Below are positions 26,601 through 41,600 of a stretch of 64,000 nucleotides of DNA, piece by piece. Both the position numbers and the translations under genes were made by a program. The notes under the pieces are model-generated. The model saw nothing but the letters and a program-made list of their open reading frames with translations. It was not told the DNA's origin and made no database searches. The stretch lies in contig OX335641.1 of the NCBI GenBank assembly GCA_946894095.1, forward strand, positions 5,722,501 to 5,786,500. Reading direction: 5' to 3'. The stretch's first letter is position 1, and each line of letters begins with the position of its first letter. This stretch comes from Incurvaria masculella (lineage: Eukaryota > Arthropoda > Insecta > Lepidoptera > Incurvariidae).

Positions 26601-29600
26601 AAATTCCTTCAAAAATAAACTGGACAATCATATAAAACATAAAAAACAATATATATGTAATAAATAAATAAATAAATGTTGTGATATAAGCGCATCCGCT
26701 TAAAGCTGCTAGCCTATCAATAATAATATAATAATGAATCTTGGATGTATGCCTATGCTCCTGATTCTAAGCAGCAATCAACCATTTAAGTCTTACAATA
26801 TGGACTAAGGCCAACGAAATTTTTCGCTGCTGAAACACATTTGTAGCGAAAATGGGTCACATCGCAACTTAGTATTTAACTAGAGCAGTGGTTCTAAAGC
26901 TTTGGTTGATGAGGGACCATTTGACAAATTTTCTGTCTTGCCATGGACCACCAACTGGTTTTAGAGATGACAGTCGAATGATAAAAAGTTACGTCTATGC
27001 GAACCACCCATACCCCTGTTTTCACTACCTCCAGTTCCCTGAAACCCGATAGTTAACTTTCGGCCACATTGCATAACTGGTGTAGCTGAAAGGGGATTTT
27101 TGTAACTGGAGGTGGTGGAACCGGCCGTTAGACAACTGAGAAACTCAAAGAAGAAATTGCATGTCAAATCCAGCAGCCCTAACTGCAAAATGTACTGCAA
27201 AATTTCATCAAAAAAGTGCATACCTGCCAACAGAGCAACAGTGGCTACCTCTATGCATATCTCGATTTTTTTTTAAAATACAACGGTAAATGAATAATTT
27301 TTTTTATTACTTTCAAGTTCTTACTGAGACACCTTTTATTTGTCAAAATAAAACTAACTACTTATTAAGATACACTCATAAGTTTCCAGCTGCTGGTCTG
27401 TCTAATAATAAGATATGTGATAATACATAATGTAACACATATTCTGATGTATTGTAAGTAGAGCATGTTATTATTGCAACTAAATATCACAATTGCAAAT
27501 TATGTGTCACATAGCAGGACATCAACTGTCTATTCATATTTCCTGCCATGAAATCCTCTTAAAGTCGTTAGAGAAATTGCCTAGTTTAATACAAATTTAT
27601 GAGTGTACATAATGAAGCCATAGCTATATTTAACCAATTTATAGTTTATCATTTCGTTTCAAGCACTGTGACTTTGTTGGTATCACCCTCAGATATTACC
27701 AGTTGCATTATTTTTTATGGGTAGCTAAATAATTAATATTAGAGTCCCTAAAAAAAATTTACTATTGCTGTCCCTCAAATAATGAATTTAATATTAGAGT
27801 CCCTAAAAAAAATTTACTATTGCTGTCCCTCAAATAATGAATTGCTACATCAATGATCGCATGGATCGCTAATGCTGGTATGGTAATATTAGCCCACACA
27901 CCACATTTCAGAAGGCATTAGGTGCCATGCCAGTACCTTTCCTTTAAAGCATGGCTACATTGAATGGAAAACACAGAACCGTTTTCATTGCCGCTTCGAC
28001 CATCTTTCATCCAATGTGATGATATCAACCTGGGCGATGCTCTATCAACTAAACTATCCAGACCATTGTCATCTATCGAACGGACATTACCCTCGCTGTG
28101 TACTAGATGACACTGATCACTACTCGAAGGCACGTTTAAGGACATTGGTAAAATATTCAACCTTGTTGTCCTGCCTTAGATCATTCTGTGTCTGCTTCTT
28201 ATTTTTTCCTACTTTCTCAAAATCGAATCACAATACTTTTAATGTGAATGCCAGTAACATTGTAATCATTAAAATATGTAACCTATCATGCTATAGGTTA
28301 ATTTGTAATTTTTTATAATGAGCAAATGTGATGCAACTTGCTACAACTATTGAATGTAAGTGATTTAGGATATATTTATTGTGCTACTCAACCACTTCAT
28401 TCAGGAAATTGTTGATCAGTTACGAGTAATTAACTAAATTTCCTCAATCAATGCAAAGTGTTATGTTTGCACAACAAAATAAAACACACACAAATAAAAG
28501 TTGATCTAATGATTTGTAGAATACAATCATGCTCCCTACCTTTCTTCCCGTGCATGTCGTAAGAGGGATCTAAGGGATTCGTCATTTCGATTCCACATAG
28601 AACTGTACCTCCCCTTCCTTAGTAGGTGGTTGATTCCGCTTAGGTTGGTGCCTTCGCATTCAATGAACGATGGTCAAAGCGGCAATAAAAATTGTCCATG
28701 TTTTCCATTTAGTTCAATGTTGCTGCAAAATATAAGGAAGGCACGGCACCTGATTCATATATGATAATATCATGACAGTGGGTGTGGTATAAAAAAAAAA
28801 GAATGGTCACTGTATACTTTACTTATAATTAATTTCCTTTATTTTTAATTAAACAGTTTCAAATCATTGTGTTGGCATTATGGATTAGTTGATGCTACCC
28901 TATTTTCACTGCAAATTTGTTTAAAATGCTTATTCCTCTGAATTTACTTGCAGATCCCCGCCTCCGTAATAAGCAGCGTCGGGACAGTCAGTCTGTCCCA
29001 GTCATCCATCCCGGCTGCCAGCGCTATCATCACCATGGCAAACCCCACCAACCAGAACCCGGGCGGCGCGGCTCCGAACCCACAACCGCCCGCCCAGACC
29101 ACCGTCCGCAACCTGCCCAAGAAAAGGAAATTCGATCCTGCCGAGTTCGAGGAGACAGTTCCCGTGACGACGATGGACTACCAGGTGTACCAACCGCCCC
29201 AGCCGTCCCCCGTGGTCCCGGCGGAGCCTAAGTTCAACTCGTACCCGAGCATCGACCTATCGGAGTGGCGTGAGCACCGCGTCCTGGCGAAGCGGCGCGG
29301 ACTGTACCTGCCCGGGGTAATACGGCAGGCGGACTGCGGCAGGGTTACCGTGGAGCTGGACGGCCACGACGGCGAGGTGGTGGAGTACGACGACGTGTTC
29401 GGCGCGGGCCGGCTAGACATCATCGGTGACGCGAGCCCGTACGTCGGGCACGTGATGATCGGCTCGCGGTGTGTGGTGCGGACTACTGACAGGGAGAGTG
29501 GGATGCAAAATGTGTTTGTGGAGGGACAAGTGCATGACGTTCTGAGTGCGCCGATACGTTTTAGGGTTAAGGTGAGTTAACTACGGCAGCAAACAATGGG

Positions 29601-32600
29601 TGTAATTTATAGCTATCACCTTAAATGATTATTAATGTTTATCCTATGCCTAAAGTGATTCAAATACTGTAAATTCGTAAAAAAATATTTACAAGCTCTC
29701 TAAATAATATTGGTATATTATCTAGGGTCGGAAAAAACTTTGGAATGCACTGCCTGCTGAGGTTGTTCCCCCAAAGTACAATCTGGGGTCCTTCAAACAT
29801 GGTGTGAAGAAGCACCTGCCCGGCCGGCATGGTGTTCGCAAACCTCTTAAAAGTTTGAATGCTCATGGGCGTCGTCGGTCACCTCCTATGTGAGGTTCTG
29901 GCCTACGCCATATAAAAAAACTTCGCTTTCAATACACAAACGAAGTGGTGTGTCATAAAGCTATTGAATAACCTGATTCCACTGAAGTAGTGGTTTGCAT
30001 CACAATGTTTTCATTCCACCATGACACCATCATAACACCATGAAGTGGACATGTTTGAAAAATGTTATGGCTTTTCATGCGGCAGGAAGAGACATTCTCC
30101 GATGTTTCGAGCTAATCAGTCAGCCCGTTGTCAAGGAGGCATCCGCAACGTTCGCACGCAGCAGACGACTGAAGTGACAGCTAGGCTCGCCGTGGTCGTA
30201 AATCCTAGCTGTGAGTGGGGGCGGAAGCGGAAATGTGTTTGGCTGCGGTCCGAACCTCAGCGACAGGCAGTATGAACTGACAATATCATCGCCGATATTA
30301 TTGTCTCCTTTGACCTTCCTGAGTAGCTGAAGTACGGGGTTCCACGTTGCAGAGAGCTTAAAAGAGTCTTCTCGATTGAAGTTGCTGTGCTTCTTAATCT
30401 CGATGGCTTCTCGGACTAATCTTGGTATAGTTCGTCAGAGAATGTCTCTTCCTGGCGCGTAAAAAGCAGTAACATTTTTCAAACATGTCTAACGACCGCA
30501 GTAATCTCAATAGTATCATAACCATGAAGTGGAGTTTGTTTCACGTGAAATAACCTTTTTTTTGCCCCTAAGCGATATCCACGCGACCCCCTAACGGTGC
30601 ATCTCCCCTCAGGTGATGTCAATGGATGACATGTGCCACGAGACGGCGGAGGTGAAGCGCGCCGACATCCGGCTGCTGCAGCCGCCGTGGGTGGACGAGC
30701 TCGAGGACGCCGCCCCGGCGGCGCCGCAGCACATGCGCCTGCATCACGTGCCCCACCCGGTAAATACGACTTTTTTTTATGGAAAACCGGTATGGGTGGA
30801 TGCGCTGAGGACCAAAGGTGCTCAGAAAAGCCAAATACACCTCACCTCGTGAAATCACTCACGTGATTCAGCGAGGCACCATACCAGCGGATTTACCCTT
30901 CTTTTTTTTTTTTTTATGTGACTGGACATGGATGGCTAATACCACAAGTTCTGTCATGGTATTAGCCCAACACACCACGTGGGAACTAGGTGCCATGCCA
31001 GGACCTTCCTTATATTGCACGGCTACATTGAACTGGATGGAAAACACGGACAATTTTCATTGCCGCTTCGACCATCGTTCATCCAATGCGATGGTACCAA
31101 CCCGGGCGGGATAAACCCTACCACCTAGTAAGTAAGGAAGGGGACCTACAGCTTAACGTGGGAGCTTTTTCTAATTACGCTTCAAGACTCCCAGGTTATA
31201 GGTATGAGGAAAGGCTTTGCGGACAGACAGTTCCATATCCTGACAGTGCGGCAGAGAAATGAGTTTGAGAAAGGGTTCGTTCTCAAAAGCCTAATGTCAA
31301 CCACAATGTGTGTAAATTATTGGCAATGTGATAGCATTAAAGTTTTTTGAGGTATTTTTAAAAGTGTCAAGTAAGTGTTGGAGGAACTCAGTTTTCAATG
31401 GCAATTAGTAGTCCACTCCAGTTAAACAGAAATAGAAATCGTTGGAAAAAATCTTAAGGTATGGGCTTTGCAGAGTGGTGGCGATGGTTTCTACACGTCG
31501 TCGCCAATGGTGGGCGGGGGTGGTGGCGGTGGTGCGGTTACGGTGGCCGTGCCGCCGCTGTCCAACGGCTCAGCGGAGGAGCTGCGCAAGCGCCACTATG
31601 ACGACTACGGCGAGAGCGATGACGACCTGCGTCGAGAGGACATCATGTTCCCCGCCGACCCCTCGCACATTGGTACGCTCATTAATGCAGTTACTTTCTA
31701 GACGTTGAAAAAAAAACAGCCGAGTTTCTTGTTAAAATATGTTGACCAATGTTAAAATATGACAAATCCGAGTGCAGCGTAGTGTCTATGGATGATGAAT
31801 AAACAATACAATAAAAAAAAAGTTGAGGGTCTGTGCACGTTATTGCCTATGGTGGCAGGAGGAGGCTTGCAGAGGAGCTGTGCAAGAGTGAATTTGACTA
31901 TTGAATGTGACTATTTACCTTAGCTTTTCGTTGACAATTTCGTTCAGCTTGAACGATTATATGTACAAAATATATGTACAATATATGAACGAATGAATGA
32001 ATTAATATATGAATGATTATATAGAACTTCTTGAAAATTAGATTCAACGCTCTTTTTAAACCTAACACACCGGTCCAAGCAACCTAGCACCGGTCAGTTG
32101 GTCAGTCCAGTCTTTCATTTAATCAGCTGATTTAGCTAAACTAAGGGCCAAGTGCATGAAAGGACAAAAAATCAAAATCAACGCCAACGTACGATTAAAC
32201 ACGTCACTTTGCATGGAGAGTATGGAAGGAACTCTATGCGGTTCACTAAAAGTGACGTGTTTGAACATTGATTAACTCGGCTGTCTCTTCGTGCAACCGG
32301 GGCTAAGAGTCGCAAAGACATGCACCTATCCTAAACTGACAGCTTTCGCTCTGTCAGATTAGGGTAGGTGCAATACCTACACACTCATTTCGCGCTTCGT
32401 AATTGCACTGCCGGATCTTTTGACATGTTCGTTCGCGAACGACCCAGTGCTGCTGTACGTCAGGCACACAGCTTCCACTGGCAGTGCACAAGATGGGCAA
32501 GAAATGAACGCTGTTATGCATGTTCGGTTGTATCTGTCTGCAGACTGCAGCAACAGCAAACGGAGCAGCTTGCAGAGTCGCGGCAGCACCAGCAGCCTCC

Positions 32601-35600
32601 TTGAGCGCAGCATCACACCACGATCTCAACCACCCACACCTCGGTAACACATGTTTATACATTCATGCCATATGTCAATGCATCGGCAGTAAAACACATT
32701 TTGTTGCTGTGCCGACTGATACAAAGTTTTATGTTCACAGAATGCAAAAAATCTTTCACATCATTAAAAATATATTTTATTTTCGTCATATGTGTTGCGG
32801 CGAAAGCATTTTCAGATTTTCAGTTTTATTGGTTTTGTTAAAGTTTTCAAAACCAGATTTGTATTTCACTGCGCCATCTAACGGTGTAAAACTTGCAATC
32901 GCTAATTACTAACATAACCATTAAACCTGAAATTGGGAAAATGTTTTTGCCGCAACTACTATGGCTATAAATTTAACATTTATAATTAATTCGTGGCTAA
33001 TTAAGAATGAACAATGCTTGCAATGTTGAAAAAGTTACAGCACGGGCAGCATTTTGTAAAAAACTATCAGACTATTAATGGGCTCCTATGCAGGTTGAAT
33101 TTTATAAGTGTGCGTTTATAGCCAAATCAGAAACTATAAGAAATAGCTAAAAACTAAAGGCAGATTTCAATAAAAATGAAAACTGCATTAGATTTTTTAA
33201 ACCATATTTTTCTTCAATTCATCCTAGCCTGATGCTTGGTTCTTGTATTGTAAAGAGAAAGCAAAAGATACCTGCCTAGATATATTTAAAAAAATACAGA
33301 TTTTTTTAAACTCAATTGCGGCATATGGCTTACGTTAGGACCTTTTATTTATTTTATTTTATTTATTTATTTAGGAGGAAATACAGACACGAACAATGAA
33401 AGCAGTAACAATAACAAGTAATTAGAATTTGCTCGTATCCAAAGCTATTCCTCACTGATACATAAGAATACATTAAAGAAAAGGTGGTGCATGCGGAGTT
33501 ACAAACTAGGAACATACATGTAAATAGGAATAAGATATATAGTTGGTACATATGTTTGCTTACAATAGCTTAAGATTTCTGACTTTATATTTAAATGTAC
33601 GTGTGGAGTCGAAAAACAAATCTTATTTTATCATCCTTTCATTGTACAGCTGGCACATTCGTCTAACAGGATCTCTAACACCAGCATTTGTGCGTACGTT
33701 ACTAAGGTGGAATAATGCATTAAATCTAGTGCTTCTTAGCGGGACTCTAAAATCTATCAGTTCGAGAAGGCTAGGGGAGTCGATTATATTATTACAGATC
33801 TTATATAGAGTAACTAAATCAAGTTGAGAACGTCTTTCGAGAAGAGTACATATCTTATAGCGATTGATCATTTTGGCATATGAGCTTTTTGGGTCACTCA
33901 ATCTATAGCTAAGGCATCGCAGAATTTTTTTCTGTACACCCTCTAACTTACTTACATAAACTTCATAGAGTGGATTCCAGACAACGGTGCAGAATTCCAG
34001 CTGGGATCGAACAAGTGTAAAATACAAAAGGAGATAAGTTTCAAGTTTTCGGAAAGGTTTACTAATTCTATAGACAAATCCCAGCATAGAATAAGCTTTG
34101 TTAAGGTGGCCCAACCCGGCGGCCTCAACTCATTTGCGGGCACGGTACAAAACCGTGCGGTTGCGCTCTGGGACCTTCTCTGTTTCTTAGAATAAGACAG
34201 GCTCCGTGATGAGGAAGATGCAACATGTCCACAAAAAAGACAATGTGCATAGTGTATGATTTGGTAAGATTTACGAAAATTTTAATTTCAAAACGACTTA
34301 TAGCTAAAAGTAAACCACGACCGCTGTAGTCAAAAATCTAACAAAAACCAAATAGATTGTAAATCTTGATTAAATAAGCTATGTCTGATGACTAATCTTT
34401 TTAAGATATTATTACTTAATCATTGCGTAATCCACCTCCAAAATTATTGTATAAAACGCGCGAAAAATCCGAACTTTCGGACGTTATAACTTGGAAACCA
34501 AACACAATTTTACAATGCCAATGGTCATCAGACATCTAGTTCAATTAAATAAAGCTCTTTTGAGCAAAATTTTGGATCTGTGACAAGAAATATAGGCGTG
34601 ATCTTCTTTCCCCTTTTGTATGGGGAGATGAGCGGGTTGGGCCACCTTAACTATATTATCAACATGTTGGTCAAAATGTAGCTTCGAGTCAAATAATATA
34701 CCTAGATCCCTGATACCGTGAACTCTGTCCAGACAATGCTGCCCAAGGCAATAGGTGTGTGTAATTAAATTTGTATTCTTGGTGAATGTGATCACCTTGC
34801 ACTTGTTGAGGCTGAGAAACAATTTATTTTGAATACAGAAAGCGTCGAACCTAACCAAATCACGCTGAATTTGTAGGCAGTCATTAACACTTCGTACAGA
34901 AGAGAACAATTTGATGTCATCGGCATATAGAAGAAAAAGACAGTGTTTGAAGCAGTTTTTGACATCGTTAATGAACATTATAAACAGCAATGGGCCGAGA
35001 ATGGAGCCTTGTGGCACACCAGAGGTTACTACTTCCCAAATGGAGTTGTAACCTCGGAGGGACACAGCCTGTTGTCTGTTGGATAGGTAAGATACGAACC
35101 ATCTCAACAGATACCATTATACATTATCTTTTTTATCAGTATTAGGTGGTCGGTGGACCTCTATAGATAAAGAAAATCAAAATATTGGGACCAATTTAGT
35201 CAAGATACTGATAATTACTTTGTCCAATTCAGATCTCAAGCGGCAACCCCGCACAAATATAAGAAAGGTGACGTCGTGTCCACTCCGACGGGCATCCGTA
35301 AGAAATTCAACGGCAAGCAGTGGCGCCGGCTCTGCTCCAAGGAGGGCTGCTCTAAGGAAAGCCAGCGGCGCGGATACTGCTCGCGACACCTGTCGCTCCG
35401 TGGCGTTCCGCGCTCCTCCAATGCGCAGGCCACCACGCACACACCACAGCACAGGTGAGTCGGTGACATCAAATTTTATGGCAAGCAGTGGCGCCGGCTC
35501 TGCTCCAAGGAGGGCTGCTCTAAGGAAAGCCAGCGGCGCGGATACTGCTCGCGACACCTGTCGCTCCGTGGCGTTCCGCGCTCCTCCAATGCGCAGGCCA

Positions 35601-38600
35601 CCACGCACACACCACAGCACAGGTGAGTCCGTGACATCAAATTTTATGGCAAGCAGTGGCGCCGGCTCTGCTCCAAGGAGGGCTGCTCTAAGGAAAGCCA
35701 GCGGCGCGGCTACTGCTCGCGACACTTATCGCTCCGTGGCGTTCCGCGCTCCTCCAACGCGCAGGCCACCACACACACACCACAGCACAGGTGAGTCGTT
35801 GTCATCAAATTCAACGGCACGCAGTGGCGCCGGCTCTGCTCCAAGCAGGGCTCCATCAAGAAGATCCAGTGGCGCGGCTATTGCTCGCGACACCTGTCGC
35901 TCCGTGTACTTTAAGCTTCCACCCTGAGGAGGCGGAGGCGGCCAACATGCTCTACTATATAAATTTCATTTCCAAGGTGTTTTTGTGGCAGGAGCAGTAG
36001 CAAGTCGCTCTCGTCGAGTGGCACCGGCGTGGAGGGCGACGAGACGTCGCGCGAGTCGGATACGACGCCGCCGCACTTCCGCGTCGCGGGCCGCTTCGAC
36101 CCCGACGAGACGGAGGCGGCCAACATGCTCGTCTCGCTCGGCAGCAGCCGCTCGGGCAGCCCTGGCGCGTCGCCCGGCGCCGAGCCCGCCGGCCTGCGCA
36201 GCAATGTCTTCGTGCCCATCTCCAGCCCGCAGCCGCCGGCCGCGATGGCGCAGGCGCGCGCGCACTACCACCACCTCATCAGGTACCGCCGCACACCTAG
36301 CATAGCGCGCTGCGCTTACAAGCACGAACAAAGTGTCGGAGCGAGACATCAATTCAACGTACCACTACCGCTAGTTAGAGAGAGATGAAACACATCTGCC
36401 CGATGAGACAACTTCTCAAATAGTTATCAGTGTGACTCCTATCACGCTCATATAATGTGAAATCACAATTTCTCTAGGTTTCCTTAAATAAATGGTGACC
36501 TGTGCATTTATAGATTGTTAAGTAAACGGGAGAAAAAACCCGGAAAAAAATTATGGTGAATAATGGGTGACCCACTGATTGTTTGTGGATAAAATTTCTT
36601 AACTTTTCCTCAATATTACAAAATAAAATTTAAAACAACTTCAGATCATTAATATTAAGCCACATAGCGATTTAGATTTTTTTTAATAAAAAAGAAATTT
36701 CAGTAGGTACATTCAGTACAATGATGGCCTCTTCTGTCATTTGACTCTGTATGTCTTTACATTCTAAGTACATAAATAAGTAAAATAGTAAATAAAGGTT
36801 CCACTGTGTACCTTGCTTTTAGGTTCAATAAAGTTCTCTTCTTTTTGCTAGTGGGTAGTTCTAGCAAAACGACTGCACTATTTTCGCTCCTCAGTGTTTT
36901 TGGAATATTTTATCTATAAAGTCTAAAAACAATCTTGAATAGTGTTTGGTTGTGTTCCCCACTACTGTTTACACCTGTGGAGGTGTGGGCAAAGTAAGGG
37001 AGTGAGCACAGCTAGGGATATTGGATCCTAATGTGTAGTGAGTGAAGTGGCCAACTACCCTCATCCAAACATGAGTGAAAATGTGGATTGCGGTGAAACT
37101 GGTGGAGAGTCCGACTCGGATGTTGGGGATCTGGTGGACGTTCCAGTCGAAAATATTGTCACGGAACAGCTGGAGTGGGATGACATGGCAATCATCGTCG
37201 AAGCGCGTGAAAAAAGAGCCCGACAGGACTCTGAGGAAGAGGATGGTGGTGATTTTGAGTTGGTGAGATCAAATAAACCTAAGAGAGTCAACCGAATGAA
37301 CTCCACGGAAGCACCTCAAGGTAAGCTTGAAGTTTATTTATCGAGTAAATCGAAACTTCCTAAGCAGATCGGATTAGCTAAACTGCTTCAAAACATTCCG
37401 GGTGTCTCAAAAATTAAGTACCTAACGCAGTGGAAAGCGATCGTTTATTTTGATACGCAGGAAGGTGTCCGGAGGATTCTAGAGACAGAAGCATTGGTAA
37501 AACAAGGAATTTCATGCTCTCGAACGACCGAGGTACAGAACTCGTATGGTACCGTGAGGAACATAGATATGGACATAGAGGATAAGGATTTAATGGAGAT
37601 TTTCAAGAGTGATCAGGGCGAAATAGTTTCAATTAAAAGGCTGAATATGAGAACGGAGCCTGGAAAATGGGTGAAATCAGAAGCAGTGAGGGTGTGTTTC
37701 CGGGGGCCGCGCTTGCCTCCGTACATCGTTGTGTACGGAACAAGGTGTAGCGTGGAGCCCTTCGTGTTCTCGGTGACCCAGTGCTCGGGCTGCTGGCGTT
37801 TTGGACATACCGTAAAAGTATGTCCATCTAACACAAAGACGTGCCCAAAATGTGGGGGAAAACATGAAAACTGTGTTGCGATGGAGTTTAAATGTGTCAA
37901 CTGTAAGGGTGAACATATGGCACTCGACAAAAGTTGCCCCTTATTCCTGAAAGAGAAGCAACTTCGTCAGATTATGTCACACAACAATGTTACATATAAA
38001 ACGGCAATACAAATGTATATTTCGCAAAGTACACCAGAAGTAGCACCGACAACTAGTGAAGTTGTACCAGACCAACAGCAGCCCGCACAACCTGCAAGCG
38101 TCCCTTTTCCCTCTCTGTCGAGGTCGTATGCCGCCGCATGCGCCTCAGAGAGGCCAAAAGAAGATGCCTTGCGGAAGACTGCGTCTTCGAGCCACCCTCA
38201 CGAGACCTTTTCTCCACCAGCAAGACCCCGACGTTCAGACTTTGGAAGGAAATCCCCAAGCCCACAGCGTATACAAGCACAAAATATGCCGACAACCAGC
38301 AAGCAACCAACACAGAATGAGGAAACCATACCTCACGCGACACAGAAGGAGAGAGCCCAAGTGCACTGCGAGAAATATTCGATCGTCTGAAAGATATTAC
38401 GGGAAGTGATGGACAGAGCTGGGGAGACAAAATTACTAGAATGGCACAACTAATTATGAGTGAAATTATAAATTTTCTTAAAAAACTAATATTGGAAAGC
38501 TCGCTCGGAATATTCTTAAAATAATGGCTGCTAAAAATATTAATATAATTCAATGGAACGCCCGAAGTTTAATGCCAAAGAAACTGGACCTAGAAAGTTT

Positions 38601-41600
38601 GCTCAACCAATTAAAAGTTCATGTGTGTCTTATATCAGAGTCCTGGCTTAACAAAAATACGCAGATGAAATTTAGTGGATATAACATTGCCAGGCGTGAT
38701 AGGGAAGATGGTTACGGAGGGGTCTGTATCATGACGCACAAGTCCATAAAATTTAGGAGTCTGCCAATACAAAACCAGAACCAAAGCATCGAAGTGATAG
38801 GTGTCGAGGTATTGAACTGCCCTCCGATACAAAACATAATAGCAATTTATTGCTCTCCATCAGTACGCACCTCACAGGAAGACTGGGATCACCTTTTTGA
38901 TCAGTTTGATCAAAAAACTGTCATCGGAGGAGACTTTAATGGACACCACAATCACTGGTCCAGCAAAATAGACACAAGAGGGGAATACATTTTTAATGCA
39001 TGCATGGACAATAATCTTATTGTACTGAATGATGGTAGCCACACCAGAGTCAAATTAAGAAGTAATATTCTGCAAGAAACTTCCCCGGATATCACATTTT
39101 GCACACCAGATATCTCCCTCATAAGCAGCTGGAAAACGACTCAAGAAAATTTAGGCAGTGATCACATTGTAATTCAACTTCGCTTTGGGATTGACAACAT
39201 CGTGATCAGAAAGAAAAAAAGGAATATGAAGTTAGCTGATTGGCACAAATTTCGGGAAAAATTAGACTTTAGCTTTGGAACCTTCAAACGCCCAGAAAAT
39301 GTTCAAAAGGCTTATGATTTGTTTGTCAAACATCTCGACACAGCCGCAGAGGAATGTATCCCATGGATACATATTAACCCTAATGCACAAGAGATATTTC
39401 AACCCAAACCATGGTGGACCATGACCATATCTAAAGCCATAGCAGAGAGAAGACTAGCGCTGTCACAATTTAGGAGAACTGGTACTCCGCAAGCTTACAA
39501 TGTTTTGCATAATAGGATAACTAATGCAAGAAAAGAAACAAGAAAAGCTAGAGACAAGGGTTGGAACGATTTTTGCAATAGCGTAAACAGTCAGACATCA
39601 TCAGCAGATATGTGGCGCAAGATGAGGTGGATGAAGGGCATCCGTCAAAGCAGCACAAACATCGAACGCAAAAAAGCCGAAGAACTCCTTTGCAACCTGG
39701 CCCCCGATACTGCTGAAGAACCACCGATTTCTTTTGCACATTTTGGACAAAGCATTCTGGACGCCGCATTCACAGAAGATGAATTAGAGAGTACTTTGAA
39801 ACCAAAGGACACAGCCCCAGTCATTGACGGTATTACTTATTCCATGCTGAGAAACATGCCGCCATCTGGTAAGGTCGTATTGCTTCAATTATTTAACCTA
39901 ATCTTTTCTACTGGAATTGTGCCCTTGCAATGGAGGAACATTAGAGTGATCGTCATCCCTAAACCTGGTAGGGACCCAGCTCTAACATCATCCTTTCGGC
40001 CGATCTCTCTAATGTCTTGTCCCTCCAAATTATTCAATGCGATGATTTCTAAAAGGCTAGAGTGGTTTGCAGAACATAATAATTTAATAAGTAATTCCAC
40101 ACATGGCTTTCGACGAGGACAATCTTGTCTAGATAATCTGTCTCGACTAGTGACTACTATTCATCTAGGACAAGTTAAAAATGAACCCACTCTAGCCTGT
40201 TTTGTTGATATTGATAATGCATATAATAATGTTAATTTAAATTCATTGATAAATTGCTTGAATGAATTTAAGTTTGGAAAACTGATGTGTCAATAAATTT
40301 GGAGCTTTTTAAGAGTTCGATATCTTGAAATAGAGTCTGAAAATATTTGTGTAAAAAGAAAATGTAACAATGGCCTTGCCCAGGGGGACCCTATGTCTCC
40401 GATCCTATTTAATATTGTTACCATCTGTATTTGTAAACATATTGTCAATGTAGGTATAGCTCAATATGCAGACGATTTTATATTTTTTATCACCTCTCAA
40501 AAGTTGCAATTTGCAGCCGAAATTATAGAGCAGGCTCTCGAGACAATGTCATGTTTACTAAATGATATAGGATTAAGACTGTCTGAAACAAAAACTGAAT
40601 GTTGTGTTTTTTCAAGGGGAATGCGGAGAAAACCAATTAAAATTACTATTGATGGAAAAGAGTTAGCACGCAACCCCAATGTTAGAGCTTTAGGATTATG
40701 GTTGGATCAAAGTTTAAATTGGAAAAATCATGTAAAAGAAAACATTGTAAGAACAGGAAAATATTTGGATATTCTTAAAGTACTAGCAGGGTCTTCATGG
40801 GGAATGCATCAAATACATTTAAGAAGGTTATATATTGCTCTTATACGTAGTCGTCTTGACTATGGATGCTTTCTGTATGGAAACTGTGCACAGTCAAACT
40901 TTAAAAAATTAACTGTACTACAGAACAGAGCTTTAAGAATAATTGGTGGTTATGTTAAAAGTACTCCAATTCATGTGATGGAGAGTGATTTGTGCGTGCA
41001 ACCACTACATGTTAGGTGCAATTATTTGGCAATGAAGTATTTGCTCAAGATTAAAGCGTGCACTAACCACCCTCTGAACATGTTATTGGAAAAGCTAACG
41101 TCAACTAAAGAATCCCAGTATTGGAATAACCGTAACTTTCCGATCTTGGCGTCAAACTTTGCAAAGTTAATGAACATTGATGTAGAAAACAGTTCTGTTC
41201 TGCCCATGTTTTCACTGGAAACATGGGTAACCAGAATTCCTATTAGAAATTGTGTCCATTTTAATTTAGAGTTTATTAATAAGACAAAAAAGGAGTTAAG
41301 CACCAATGTATTAAAAAATAAGACCAATATGATAATTGAAACCGTTTACAAAAACTACTATAAGTTATATACGGATGGATCTATTGATGTAAATGGAATA
41401 GGATCTTCTTGGTGGGATCCGTACGCTGATATTGGATTGGAAATGAAAATAGATGGCCAAATACCTATAATGGCAGCTGAGCTTACAGCAATTTCCGAAG
41501 CCCTTTCGTACAGCTTATCTCTAAAGGCACAAAATATAGTCATCATGACTGACTCGAAAAGTGCACTGCAACACTTGGTTAGCTGTACAATGGGGACTCG

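Larger units (their letters stand above)
20670..28953 (+). other. cic intron 1, repeat-rich
   Basis: Holds LINE fragments (22120-22720, 22847-23010, 24256-25390, 26060-26670), a GGGTTCCGTACC MITE, an AAAG microsatellite (21584-21600), SINE copies and a 55-bp direct repeat (27734-27843). Three GTCAAGTTAGAAACCCCC blocks (23667, 25478, 25610) may be parts of one split foldback element. No coding exon recognised. Confidence 0.6.

Noticed and set aside
35177..35927. Long open frames on both strands over the exon 6 array (182 and 235 codons)
   Set aside because: They arise because the 168-bp repeat is a multiple of three and GC-rich; neither frame is the CIC frame.
40297..40393. Frameshift in the LINE ORF2
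   Set aside because: Both parts are in the same frame; only a TAA codon separates them.
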